DNA from: JAJAZB01 sp965249815
GTDB lineage: Bacteria > Bacteroidota > Bacteroidia > Cytophagales > Spirosomataceae
DNA: 64,000 bases
Direction: 5' to 3'
NCBI GenBank assembly: GCA_965249815.1
Contig: CBDFMV010000002.1
Span: 248,001 to 312,000 of the forward strand
Below the pieces are notes generated by a model that did not search any database, had not been told where the DNA came from, and worked only from the letters and a program-made list of their open reading frames with translations. The number at the start of each line of letters is the position of its first letter. The first letter of the stretch is position 1. Below, piece after piece: positions 48,345-59,000 of this stretch. Position numbers and translations under genes: made by a program.

Positions 48345-48383
48345 AAAAAAGAAACCCCGTAAATGCTTCACATTCACGGGGTT
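48345..48383 (-). terminator. Terminator downstream of tRNA-Ser
   Basis: Stem AACCCCGT/ACGGGGTT region (48353-48383) followed on the minus strand by a T-run complementary to AAAAAAG at 48345-48351. Confidence 0.75.
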
Positions 48384-48406
48384 AGTCTCAAAAAAATTTG
48401 GTTTCG

Positions 48407-48493
48407 CAGAGAGCGAGGGATTCGAACCCCCGGTACCCTTACGAGTACTTCTGATTTCGAATCAGACCCGTTCGACCACTCCGGCAGCTCTCT
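48407..48493 (-). tRNA. tRNA-Ser, anticodon CGA
   Basis: 87 nt on the minus strand. Acceptor arms AGAGAGC/GCTCTCT pair fully; anticodon stem TCTGA/TCAGA encloses TTCGAAA (anticodon CGA); a long variable arm (TACTCGTAAGGGTA) and T-loop TTCGAAT are present. CCA is not encoded. The long variable arm is typical of serine tRNAs. Confidence 0.95.
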
Positions 48494-48559
48494 GTTTTGG
48501 GAGGGCAAAAATAAGCATCCTCCCCGGTTGGCGCAAGTCCGGCGCGAAAAAAATCCGGC

Positions 48560-49219
48560 TCAGCGCGCCCGCACCGCGTCTTCGTAGAGGTAAATATTCA
48601 ACAACCCCGCCACGTTCGTGACAAGCCGTTTGGCTTCGGGAAGCGGTACGACTTGGGTCTGGATGAACTCGTGTTCGCCCGCCTCGCCGGTGGTGAGGGC
48701 GTCGAGGGCCAGGATTTCGGCCCGGGGCAGACGGTGTTCGGTGTAGTAAAAATAAATGGCTTCGTCGCTGGTGCCGGTGCTCGGGAAATACGGCGCTTCG
48801 TTGAGCAGATGCACCGCGTCGGCGCGGACTTCCAGGCCCGTTTCTTCCCGCACTTCGCGGACGGCCACGTCGAGCGGTTGGTCGTCGGCGTCTACCATGC
48901 CGGCGGGTTGTTCGAAAATGAAACCGCCGGTGCACACCCGGCGCTGCTTCACCAGCAGCAGGAATTTCTCGCCGGTTTCCTGGTCAATCAAGCACACCAG
49001 CACCGACACGACCTCGCCCTTCAGAAAACAGAGCGGCAGCAATTTGTTGCCTTCGGGCGTGGTGCCGTCCACGGTGAGGAGGGCGAAGAGCACGTCGCCG
49101 CCGGGGCGGTGTTTGGCGTAGAGTTCGTCGATGGCGTGAATCGTGATGCCGTTGCGGAGTAGGTTTTTCTCCCAAAGTTTAAATTTGTACGTGTTGCGCA
49201 GGGCTTCGGAAACGGGCAT
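48560..49219 (-). CDS. Nudix hydrolase (ADP-ribose pyrophosphatase type)
   Basis: About 219 residues, cytosolic. The Nudix box is near residue 116: GMVDADDQPLDVAVREVREETG, fitting Gx5(E/Q)x7REUxEExGU with Gln replacing the first Glu. Upstream FLLLVKQRRVCTGGFIFEQPAG is the arm that binds the diphosphate substrate, as in ADP-ribose and GDP-mannose hydrolases. Likely cleaves a nucleoside diphosphate linked to sugar. Its 3' end is close to the tRNA gene and its 5' side faces the protease terminator. Confidence 0.87.
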   Translation of the reverse strand: MPVSEALRNTYKFKLWEKNLLRNGITIHAIDELYAKHRPGGDVLFALLTVDGTTPEGNKLLPLCFLKGEVVSVLVCLIDQETGEKFLLLVKQRRVCTGGFIFEQPAGMVDADDQPLDVAVREVREETGLEVRADAVHLLNEAPYFPSTGTSDEAIYFYYTEHRLPRAEILALDALTTGEAGEHEFIQTQVVPLPEAKRLVTNVAGLLNIYLYEDAVRAR

Positions 49220-49230
49220 GGTGTGAAACG

Positions 49231-49262
49231 AAAAAAGCCCCCCGAGCAGTCGGGGGGCTTTT
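49231..49262. terminator. Terminator between Nudix and protease genes
   Basis: Stem AAAGCCCCCCG / CGGGGGGCTTT with T-runs on both strands, just after the protease stop codon on the minus strand. Confidence 0.85.
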
Positions 49263-49272
49263 CGATGAAGAC

Positions 49273-51378
49273 TTATTTTTTCAGCGTAATGAAATCCGCC
49301 AGAATTCGGCCGGTTTCTTTCAGGTACAAATCCTTGTCGAGTTTAGCGAGCGTGGCCTGGATACCCGTGCCGGTTGCCAACTTGGCCTCCACGCTGTCTT
49401 CGGGCGTGAGGCCGGGCGCGGGGGTGCTGCGGGTGCGGGCCACGGCCTGGCGTTTTTTCTCGGCGTCGTCGCGCTCTTTTTTGCGCTTGTCGAACTGGAG
49501 CGAAATGACCGTGTTTTCCTTGGCTTTGCGGAAATCCGCGAACTCGGTGGCCAGTTTCTGCAAATCGGGATCCGACTTCAGGCGTTTTTCGTAATCACCG
49601 CGCAGTTGGCCGAGCAGTTTTTCCGACACGTCGCGGTACGTCTGGTACCGGGCCGAGGCGATCTGGTCCCAGGGCAACGCAGTCGGCTGCGAACTTTCGC
49701 CGTACTCGTCGGCGCTGAAGGCCGAGGGCAGTTCCACGTCGGGCGTCACACCCCGGCGCTGGGTGCTGGCTCCGTTGATGCGGTAAAACTTCGATCGGGT
49801 TACTTTCAGCAGGCCCACTTTTTCGGGTTCTTTTGGCATAAACTGGTTCAAATCAATCAGTTGCTGCACCGTACCCTTGCCGTAGGTTTGTTCGCCCACG
49901 ATCAGGCCGCGTTTGTAATCCTGGATGGCGGCGGCGAAAATCTCCGACGCCGAGGCACTGAAGCGATTGACGAGCACGGCCAGCGGGCCGTCGTACACCA
50001 CCGACGGGTCGGGGTCTTCGTCCACGTCCACTTCGCCCGACGCGGCGCGCACCTGCACCACGGGGCCATCTTTGATGAACAGCCCGGAGAGATTGATGGC
50101 CTCGTCGAGCGAACCGCCGCCGTTGTTGCGCAGGTCGATGACCACGCCGTCCACTTTCTTGGCTTTCAGGTCAGTCAGAAACCGGCGCACGTCGCGGGTG
50201 GTGCTGTTGTAGTCGCGGTCGCCCTTGGCGCGGTCGTCGGTGGCCTGGTAAAAGCCCGGAATCGTAATGACGCCCATTTTGTAGGGCTTGCCGTCGTAGC
50301 TGAGCGGGATGACTTCGCTCTTGGCGATGCCCTCTTCGAGTTTGATTTTATCGCGGGTCAGCTTGATCTCCTTTGGCATGGCACCGGCCGGGGCGTCGAA
50401 AGGCAGGATGTTGAGCCGCACCATCGTGCCTTTCGGTCCGCGAATTTTCTTGACGACGTCGTCGATGTTCCAGCCGATCACGTCCACCATCGGGCTGTCG
50501 CCCTGGGCCACGCCCACGATGCGGTCGTCTTTGTGGAGCAGCCCGCTTTTCATGGCCGGACCGCCCGACATGATTTCCTGAATTTTCGTGTAGTCGTTTT
50601 CAGTGCGCAGCGAAGCGCCAATGCCCTCGAACGACTGGGCCATTTCGTCCTTGAAGCGCGACGCGTCCGGTGGCGAGAAGTAGTTGGTGTGCGGGTCGAT
50701 GGTCTCGGCGAAGGCGTTCATGAATTCCTGAAACACGAACTCGCTCTTGACTTTCGAGAACTGCTTGTCGAGGTTGGTGTAGCGGTCCTTCAACGTCCGG
50801 GCAATGGCCGTGTCGGCTTTGCTGCTCAGCTTGAGGTCGAGTGCCTGGCTCTTCACAATTTTCCGCCAGGTATCGTCCAGTTCTGCCGCCGATTTGGCCC
50901 AGGGAGCCTTGTCGCGGTCCACGTCGTAGGTTTCGTTGACGGAAAAATCGAAGGGTTTATCGAGCAGGTTCGTGAGGGCCTGGTTGCGGTCGTGGACGCG
51001 CTTCAGGTAGAGGTTGTACACCTCGTAGGCCGGGCGGAGGTTGCCCTGGGGCAGGGCCTCATCCATCTGGTAGCGGTATTTCTCGAAACCCCGCACGTCA
51101 TCGGCGGTGAAGTACCATTTGTTGCCGTCCACTTCCTTGAGGTAGGCATCCCAGATTTTCGCCGACAGCGAATCGTCGAGCGTAATCTTGCGGTAGTGAA
51201 ACTGCGTCAGAATCTGCGTGACGAGTTCCTGGGTTTTCCGTTGCGGCTGGGTGGGTTGCAATTCCCCCGGCAGGTCACTGGCCCGGTTCTCAGGCCGGTT
51301 GGCAAACGCACGGGTCGACGGGTCGGGCTGCCCACTCAGCAGCACCAGTGGAATCAGACTCAGCAGGTATTTCATCAT
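49273..51378 (-). CDS. Tail-specific (C-terminal processing) protease, S41 family
   Basis: About 701 residues with a signal peptide (KYLLSLIPLVLLSG). Layout: N-terminal helical domain (LDDSLSAKIWDAYLKEVDG, 60-220), PDZ domain about 235-330 (GIGASLRTENDYTKIQEIM), S41 catalytic domain with NGGGSLDEAINLSGLF, the serine in RFSASASEIFAAAI and lysine in VGEQTYGKGTVQQL, then a C-terminal helical domain. It degrades or trims periplasmic proteins after recognition of their C-termini. The gene next upstream (FKBP isomerase) is on the same strand, also periplasmic, separated by a heptamer repeat; a shared folding and quality-control role is plausible. Confidence 0.93.
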   Translation of the reverse strand: MMKYLLSLIPLVLLSGQPDPSTRAFANRPENRASDLPGELQPTQPQRKTQELVTQILTQFHYRKITLDDSLSAKIWDAYLKEVDGNKWYFTADDVRGFEKYRYQMDEALPQGNLRPAYEVYNLYLKRVHDRNQALTNLLDKPFDFSVNETYDVDRDKAPWAKSAAELDDTWRKIVKSQALDLKLSSKADTAIARTLKDRYTNLDKQFSKVKSEFVFQEFMNAFAETIDPHTNYFSPPDASRFKDEMAQSFEGIGASLRTENDYTKIQEIMSGGPAMKSGLLHKDDRIVGVAQGDSPMVDVIGWNIDDVVKKIRGPKGTMVRLNILPFDAPAGAMPKEIKLTRDKIKLEEGIAKSEVIPLSYDGKPYKMGVITIPGFYQATDDRAKGDRDYNSTTRDVRRFLTDLKAKKVDGVVIDLRNNGGGSLDEAINLSGLFIKDGPVVQVRAASGEVDVDEDPDPSVVYDGPLAVLVNRFSASASEIFAAAIQDYKRGLIVGEQTYGKGTVQQLIDLNQFMPKEPEKVGLLKVTRSKFYRINGASTQRRGVTPDVELPSAFSADEYGESSQPTALPWDQIASARYQTYRDVSEKLLGQLRGDYEKRLKSDPDLQKLATEFADFRKAKENTVISLQFDKRKKERDDAEKKRQAVARTRSTPAPGLTPEDSVEAKLATGTGIQATLAKLDKDLYLKETGRILADFITLKK

Positions 51379-51391
51379 GTTTTGAAAAATT

Positions 51392-51477
51392 GAAGTCTGA
51401 GGTCAGAAGGGGAAAGCAGGAGAGAAGAAGTGGAATGGTTTTAAATCCTGACTTCGGTTCTCCGACTTCCGGCTTCG
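51392..51477. repeat. Heptamer-built inverted repeat (unit GAAGTnn)
   Basis: Arms 51392-51412 (GAAGTCT GAGGTCA GAAGGGG) and 51448-51477 (inverse GAAGCCG GAAGTCG GAGAACC GAAGTCA). Between the protease gene and the FKBP gene. Confidence 0.8.
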
Positions 51478-51479
51478 TT

Positions 51480-52235
51480 TTATTTCTCAATCCCGAGCAG
51501 CTCTAAGTCGAAAATCAGCGCCGAGTAGGGCGGAATAGCCGGCGACGAGCCGCGCTCGCCGTAGGCCAGTTGGTAGGGAACGAACAGCCGCCACTTCGAC
51601 CCGACGGGCATTAGTTGCAGCGCCTCGATCCAACCCGTAATCACCCCACCGACCGGAAACGAAATCGGCTCACCCCGCTCGACGGAACTGTCGAAAACCT
51701 TTCCGTCAATTAACGTGCCGTGGTAATGGGTTTTTACCTTGTCGGTGGCAGTTGGTTTGGGGCCGTCGCCTTTTCGCAGAATTTTATACTGTAAACCGCT
51801 CGGCAGGGTAACCACACTGTCTTTGGTTTTGTTCGCGGCCAGGAAGGCTTCCCCGGCTTTTTTGTTCGGCTCGTACTGTTTGGCGTTTTCACGGGACTGT
51901 TGCTCGTACATTTTACGGGAGAACGACTGCATGCAAGCCTGGGCCTGCGTTTCGTCGAGCAGGGATTTGCGGCCTCTGAGGGCATCTTCTACAGCTTGTC
52001 CAAGCAAATTCCCGTTTACGGCCTGCATATTTTGGTTGCGGAAATTCTGCGCCATCATCAGGCCGATGGCGTAACTCACCGAATCGATTTCGGATTTCAA
52101 CCGGGCCGACGGCGCGGCGGGGGTAACCCTGGCGGTTGGTTTGGCGGCGGGTTTGGGCGTGGGTTTCTTGGTTTGGGCAAGGAGGGGCAACGTGAGCGTC
52201 AGGGCGCAGGAAGCGGTCAGCAGGAATTTCTTCAT
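51480..52235 (-). CDS. Periplasmic FKBP-type peptidyl-prolyl isomerase
   Basis: About 251 residues: signal peptide (to about 20), proline/lysine/alanine-rich linker, FKBP N-terminal dimerisation domain about 45-140 (IDSVSYAIGLMMAQNFRNQ), and a FKBP catalytic domain about 150-250 (LPSGLQYKILRKGDG, VKTHYHGTLIDGKVFDSS, FPVGGVITGWIEALQLMPVG, ALIFDLELLGIEK). Similar to FkpA/Mip. Helps fold secreted proteins. Start at the ATG at 52235 before the signal peptide. The stop codon is adjacent to the heptamer repeat. Confidence 0.93.
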   Translation of the reverse strand: MKKFLLTASCALTLTLPLLAQTKKPTPKPAAKPTARVTPAAPSARLKSEIDSVSYAIGLMMAQNFRNQNMQAVNGNLLGQAVEDALRGRKSLLDETQAQACMQSFSRKMYEQQSRENAKQYEPNKKAGEAFLAANKTKDSVVTLPSGLQYKILRKGDGPKPTATDKVKTHYHGTLIDGKVFDSSVERGEPISFPVGGVITGWIEALQLMPVGSKWRLFVPYQLAYGERGSSPAIPPYSALIFDLELLGIEK

Positions 52236-52449
52236 GAAAAAAAATACGGGAACGATTAGGCCAACGAAAATACGGGATTTTGGCGCGTGTCCTCCAATCA
52301 ACGCGGGAAGAGCGGCAAAATTATGGGTTGAATGCGACCTGTTTCGTCGAACGGGGGAACGACTTGCTTAAAAATCAGGGGTTTTTACGCTGGATTTTTG
52401 CGAAAGAACGGGCCAACTTTGAGGCTTCTTAAGCAACTCCCTTTCAATC

Positions 52450-52959
52450 ATGCTTTTGCGCGTTGTCCGAACCGATTTTACGAACCAAAGTACTGTGGGC
52501 GAACTGCACATCGACGGCCAGTTCTACTGCTACACCCTCGAAGACGTGGACCGCGGCCTGACGGCCACCATGCCCCTGCCCGACATCCTGGCCCGCAAGC
52601 AATTCGCCCAGACGGCCATTCCCACGGGCAACTACGAAGTGGTGCTCAACTGGTCGAACCGGTTTCAGCAACAAATGCCGCTGCTGCTGCGGGTGCCCGG
52701 CTGGGAGGGCGTGCGCCTCCACAGCGGGAATTATGCCGGGCAAACCGAAGGCTGCATTTTGCTCGGGAAACTCAAATTGCCCGACATGGTGGGGCAGTCG
52801 AACGCCACCTTCGCGGCCTTCCTGAACCTGTTGAAAAAAACGGCGCGGACCGAAAAAATCCACATCGACGTGGTGGGGCTGACCGTTGGGAACTCGCCCT
52901 TAGCGGAAGCGCCCCTGACGCGGACCATGCCCATCACCATTCCGACGCGGGTCTCCTGA
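52450..52959 (+). CDS. DUF5675-family protein
   Basis: About 169 residues, no signal peptide. Contains VVRTDFTNQSTVGELHIDG and ARKQFAQTAIPTGNYEVVLNW, then LRVPGWEGVRLHSGNYAGQT and EGCILLGKLKLPDMVG. The HSGN...GC arrangement recalls the L,D-transpeptidase active site, and the family is often linked to phage-like or cell-wall contexts, but activity is unknown. It converges on the giant nuclease gene across a strong terminator. No mobile genes are adjacent here, so I treat it as a normal chromosomal gene. Confidence 0.82.
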   Translation: MLLRVVRTDFTNQSTVGELHIDGQFYCYTLEDVDRGLTATMPLPDILARKQFAQTAIPTGNYEVVLNWSNRFQQQMPLLLRVPGWEGVRLHSGNYAGQTEGCILLGKLKLPDMVGQSNATFAAFLNLLKKTARTEKIHIDVVGLTVGNSPLAEAPLTRTMPITIPTRVS

Positions 52960-52975
52960 CGGTTTCCTGGAAGAA

Positions 52976-53022
52976 CGAAAGCGGCCCGTCACCTGACTTG
53001 CTCAGGCGACGGGCCGCTTTCG
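52976..53022. terminator. Long bidirectional terminator
   Basis: Perfect 15-bp outer stem 52976-52990 / 53008-53022 (CGAAAGCGGCCCGTC), between convergent genes. Confidence 0.9.
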
Positions 53023-53040
53023 TTTAAACCAATCCCCGCG

Positions 53041-56000
53041 TTACTCGACCACGAGCACGCGCTGCGCGAGGCGAAGCACCCCCTCGCGGGCTTCGAGCAC
53101 GTAAAGGCCCGGTTCGAGTTTTCGAGTTGGGTGGAGTTGGTACTCACCCGCCGCGCTGGCGGGGGCCGCCGTGAGGCCCACTTGCCGACCCGTTGCGTCC
53201 GTCAGGCGGAATTCGGGTTGTGGTATGCCCTCCACGTGGCAGCGGATTTCCTGTCCCGAAACCGGGTTGGGCGCGATGCTCAAGCGGGGCTGAAGCGTAC
53301 TTTCTACCGCCAGCCTTCCGTTGCCGCAGGTGATTTCTGCCACCGCACTGGTGAGCGTGACGCACGAGGTCTTCACCTCGACCGTGTAGTTGCCCGTGCG
53401 CGTGACGGGGTAGCTGGCCCCGGTGGCTCCGCTGATGGCCTGACCGTTGCGCTTCCACTGGTAGGTGGCCGTTACGCCGACCGTTTGCACAGCGACGCTG
53501 AGCGTGGCCACGCCCGTACACAGTTGCTGGCTTTGGGGCTGGGTGGTGATGCGCACGTAACGAACGGTGACGGGAATGCTCACCGTTGGGCCGGGGCAAT
53601 CGCCCGCCACCGTGGCGTAGTACGTGCCTGCGTCAGCGACCTGGGCGTTGGTCAGGGTAAAACTGCTGCCTGTGGCGATGACCGGGCCGGTGGGGGCGTC
53701 TTTGCGCCAACTGTACTGCAAACTACCCGGCCCGTTGCCTGCTACCGAAAGCGTCAGGTTACTGCCTTCGCAGACCTGGTTATTGATGCTGGTGATGCGC
53801 AGGGTGGTGGGGGGCTTGAACGAGAGCGCCACCGTGGACGAAGTCACCTGGTTGCAAGGCCCCGTCACCACGACGTAATACGAGGTTGGCGCTTGCAGAT
53901 TGACCGTCAGGCTGGCGCTGTTACCGCCCGCCACCGGTTGGGCCTGGTTGCCCAGCACGCGGTACCACTGGTAGGTTAGGTTGGAACCCGTTGCCTGCAC
54001 CGTAAGCGTAACATCGGCATTGGGGCAAACGGACTGGCTGGGCGTGATGCTTTGCAGACGAACGCGCTCGGACACCGTGACCACCGCCGTCTGGACGGTG
54101 GTTTTGCATTGTTTCTCGTCGGTCACCGTCACGCTGTAAACCCCTCCGTCGGCAAGGGTTACGGTGCGGGTGGCCGGGTTGGTACTGGCCGAAAAACCGT
54201 TCGGGCCGCTCCACGCGTAGGAAAGTGTGCCCGTGCCACCGCTGGCCTGGGCTGACAGCGTGAGTGTGGCGTTTTCACACACCGGGTTCGGGCTGGCGCT
54301 GGCCGTCACGGTCGGGTTGGGCGTGATGGTGACGATGGCCGAACCGCTCAGGTTTTGCGAACACGAACTCAGGCTGACGCTGATCAGGGCGTAGGTGCCC
54401 GAGGCCGTAGCCGCCACGCTGGCCGACCCACTGCCGTCAAGCTGAATCGTCTGGTTGCTGCCGCCGTTGACGGTGTAGGTCACCGTAGCGTTGGGCGTAC
54501 CGTTGAAATTCACCGCCACGGAACTGCCCGCGCAGGCCGACCCACCTCCGCCAAGGCTGGCCGTGGGCAGCGGCGTGATGGTGACGGTAGCTGAGCCGCT
54601 GGCATCGCGCGGGCAGTTGCCGTTGCTGACGCTGACCAGGGTGTAGGTGCCCGAGGCCGTGGCCGACACATTGGCCGAGCCGTTGCCGTCAAGCTGAATC
54701 GTCTGGTTGCTTCCGCCATTGACGGTGTAAGTCACCGTGGCGTTGGGCGTACCGGTGAAATTCACCGCCACCGAACTGCCTGCGCAGGCCGACCCACCTC
54801 CGCCGACGCTGGCCGTCAGGGGGAGGGCGTTCACGGTCACGCCGAGGGTCGCTGTTGGGGCGGTAGCTGCGCCGCTGCCGTTGAGGGTGAGCGTAAAACT
54901 GGCGTTCGTGGCCGGGCAGGTGGCTGTTACGTCGGCGGTCACGGCTCCGGTCGTGGTGTTGAGGCTGATGTTGGCCAGACTGACGCCGTTGTTACCGGGC
55001 GAGGCCGTTACCGTAGCACCGTTGGGCAGGCTGGCCGCGTTGCTGACCGTGCCGATAGTTGCACCTTGGGTGGTTTGACCCTGAGTCAGCATGATCGGGC
55101 TGGCCGTGATTGCAAACGGCACCGTCAGGTTCAGTCCGACAAGCACGGGATCGTGGTCGGAGGCCCGGAATTGGTCGGCGTTGTACAAACTCGTGATTTG
55201 CCCTGCCGACTTGAATTCGGTGTTGTAATCCAGTACCGAGGGTTCGTCGGCGTTGATGTGCCATTTCTCTGCGCCGTTCACCTGCGCAGCGAGGCCTGAC
55301 GTCGCCAGGGCGTGGTCGAGCGAACCCACCTGGGCGTCGAACACGTACGAGTACGACGTGGTGGGTAGCAGGTTTCCGTACCCGGCCGTCGCGAGGGTGG
55401 TGAGGGGGTCTTCTTTCGCGTACGCGTTCAAATCGCCTACAACCAGGTAATCCGGGTCGGCCGTACCGGTGGGTTTGGTCGCCAGCCAGGTGGCCAGGTC
55501 CTGGGCCTGGCGGGTGCGGGTGCCGTTGGAAGCGCCCTGCCCGTCGCCCGCGTCGGCATCACCGACCCCGCCCGCGCTGGAGCCTTTCGACTTGAAGTGG
55601 TTGACGACCAGCGTGAATGCACCGCCCGTGCTCGTTTCCTGGAAGGTCTGCGCCAGGGGTTTGCGCCCGACGAGGTCGAACGCCCCCGAACCGTAACCAG
55701 CGGGCATCGTGGCCGCCGCGCCAACGGGGGTCACTTTGGCGGGTTTGTAAATGATCCCGACGGTGATTTCGTCGGTAGACAGGCTGGTGCCCGGAGTCAC
55801 GAACGCGTACGTACCCGCCCCGGCGGCGGCGTTGAGGCCGTTGACCAAATCCTGGATGGCGCTCGTGGGGCCGTAGCCGTCGTTTTCTACTTCCATCAGC
55901 CCAATCACGTCGGCCCCCGAACCCGTCAGCGCCTGGACGATCTTCGCCCGCTGGCGGTTGAATTCGTTCAGGTTGTCGGCTCCCCGCGAGGTGGGAAAGC

Positions 56001-59000
56001 CCCCTCCGGCCCCGTCGCCGTTGAAAAAGTTGAGTACGTTGGCGCTGGCAACCCGGAGCGTACCCCCCACGGCGGGCGGGGCGGCGGGACGCGGGTTGGC
56101 CGCCGTAAAATTCACGCCCGTGGTGGTTTGCACCCGGTACCCTTCAAAACGCTGGTCGAGAATGCCCGTGAGGCTGGCTACTTCATCGCCGCCACGCAGG
56201 GTGTTCGAGGCGCTCAGCGGATTGCCACCCCGGCCAAACAGGATGGGGTCGGGGTTTTGCACGCTGCTGCCGTCGTCGAGGATGATGCGGCGTTTGGCCA
56301 GTTCGGCCAGGTAAGCGGCGTACCCCGACGTACTCGGCGCGTTGAACTGCGTGTACTGGTCGAGGCGGGCGTCGGTGCCGGGTTGGTTGCTGGCCCCCGT
56401 GGCCGAAAGCACCACCTGACCGAAACGACCCAACTGGAAATATTCGGTCACGGTCAGGTTGCCGCTCGTGGCGCTCACGTTGACGAGCATGCCCTCGTAA
56501 CGCTCCAGGTCGGAAACGTTGGCGACCGGCAGCGTTACGTTGGTCACCGAGGGAAGCGTACCCGCTCCGAGGTTGACCACGCCCGTCAGGCTCGAAAGCT
56601 GGGTGAGGCTGCTCGTCACGCCGCCGCTCGAACTGGTGAATTCGGCCACCGTGCCGGTGACGCGCACCTTGTCCCCGGCATTTCCCGAGAAAAGCCCCGA
56701 CGGGTCGAACACGAAAATGCCTTCGGACGTGGCCGCGTCGGCGTCCGCGTCGGCGTCTTCTTCCTGCACGTAAAACCCGTTGAGTTTGGTCGAACCGGTG
56801 AAGGTGCGCGTAACGATGCCCTCGATGGTTTGAACCCCGCCGAACGCCGGGTCGAAGGTCGAACTGACGCCCTGGATGTCGTGGATTTTCACCAGCGCCG
56901 GGTTGCCAAGCGCGACCAGTTCACTGCGGAATTTCTTGAAATTGTTCTGTGAAAGGTCTTTGGCAATCGTGCCGTCGTTGTAGAAAACGGCGTCGCCGTT
57001 GTCCACCAGCAGTTGAATCTGGCTGGTGCTGGTCAGCGTGGCGGGCAGGTCGACGATGCTCTCAAAACTGCCGTTCGCGTTGAGTGCCGTCAGGTTGGCC
57101 GCCCGGAGCACGGGCGCGTCGGTGGCGTTGCCGGTCCAGGTGTACAGCCGGAAATCTTTCGGAGCGGTGCCCGTGGCTCCATCCGCCGGACCGGCGGCGA
57201 TGAGGTATTGCCCGCCCGAACTGCGCTTCATTTCGCGAATGCCCCGCCCGCCCAAATCGAGCAGAATTGGCGCACCAAACTGAGCCGGGCCGGTGGTCGG
57301 GTTGCCGCTGACGAGGGCCGTCATGTTCGTCCAGGGCACGATGAGGGCCTTCGTGCGGGCGGCGGTGGGTTGCTGCGGCGCCCGGAAGCCGAGGTACCCC
57401 GTGGTGCCGTCGGGGGCCACGGTGAGGCCCTCGATGTTGAAACCGTCGAGGTTGGGGTCTTCGGGTTGTTTCCCGGTGGCCGCGCTGGCCGTCAGCCCGA
57501 GGTAGTTGGCTCCCAGGCCGTGGCCGTTGCTGGCATCCCAGGCGAGCAGGTCGGTTTTCAGACCATCGTAGCGGCCCACGTACGCCAGGGTCGTGCCCGC
57601 GCCGGTGCCCGACACGTCCGTGGCGAACAGGCGCTGGCGGTTGGGGCGGGCATTCCCCCCGGACGAGTTGCTTTGCGAACCCAGCCAGTAAATGCGGTTG
57701 CCTACCTGAGCGGAGGCCTCAATGTCCACCTCGCGGGGCACGCCGCCACTGAGGTCGGTCAACCCAAGCGAGGTCGTGTAATCAAACGAAGCCAGGGGCA
57801 GCCCCGAATTCGCCCGGTCGTAAAGACGGAGCCGCTGGTTTTCGTCGTCGCCCACGAGTACGTAGCTGGCGTCCACGGCCTGGGCCGTCGAGGCGTCGCT
57901 GGTGCCGGTGTGGAAGCGGGTCGTGGTGGTGTTGACCGAAGGGGCCGAGGCGGCGTAACTGATCACGTACGAATTGCTCAGCGACCCATCGTTCACCGTC
58001 ACCGTGAGGGTAGCGTACCCAACGCCCGTGGGCGTGATTTTCAGGTTGCGGTTCAGGCCGGTACCGGTCAGCGACAGGTTGGCGTCGGGTACCACGGCGG
58101 CGTTGCTGCTGGTGGCCGTCACGGTGAGGCCCGAGGGCGTTTCGGCGTCGGCGAGGTTGAATTCAATGCCAACCGTGCGGGCCGGATCGGTCGGGTCGCT
58201 GATGACCCCGCTCACAAACGCCGTTGGACTGCCTACCGGGCTGGCGTCGGGTACGCTCAGAAAAGGCGTCACCTTTTCCGGGTCGATGATCGTTTCGTTG
58301 TCGGCCAGAATGGTCGGGGCGGTGTTGGCTACCACGTCGTCGTCCAGAATGGTTACATTCTGGGAAACCGTGCTGCCCAGCGTAAGGCCCGACGAGGGCG
58401 AACCAATCGTCAGCGTGGCGATTTCCGTGCCCTCGGCTTCGGTGTCGTTGGCCACCGTGAACGTAACGGAACCGCTGCTCGAACCGCCCGGAATGGTGAT
58501 GACCGGGTTGCTGAGCGAGTAGTCGCTGGTCGTGATGCCGGTGCCATTGACCGACAGGCTGACGGTCTGGTCGCCCGAAACCGGGCCTGACGCCGTGGCC
58601 GTTACCGTGACGACGGTCTGGGCCGCCTCCGAGCCGGTACCGGGGTTGACCGACAGGTTGACCGTCGGCGTGGACGCAACGGTTGAACCCGACACGGTGA
58701 CCATGTCGAAGCGCCAGGTGCTCGTGGTGCCGTAGCTGCTTGAGGCGTTGGCCGCGCTGTACGCCGAGGTGGTGGGTGCGAAAGCCGCTACGATGCGGAA
58801 ACCAAAATTCGCGTTGTTGTTGACGGCGGAAATAGCCGAAAGGTCAACGGTGCGGCTGTTGAACCATGTGTCGCCCGCCGTGCCTTCGAAGAGGGGGTCG
58901 TAGTTGATCCAAGTGGTACCGTTGGTGGTGTACTGAAAGCGAACGTAGCGCGACGACGTGTTGCTGTGGCGCTGGTCCCACTTCACCACGATGTTCTGTT

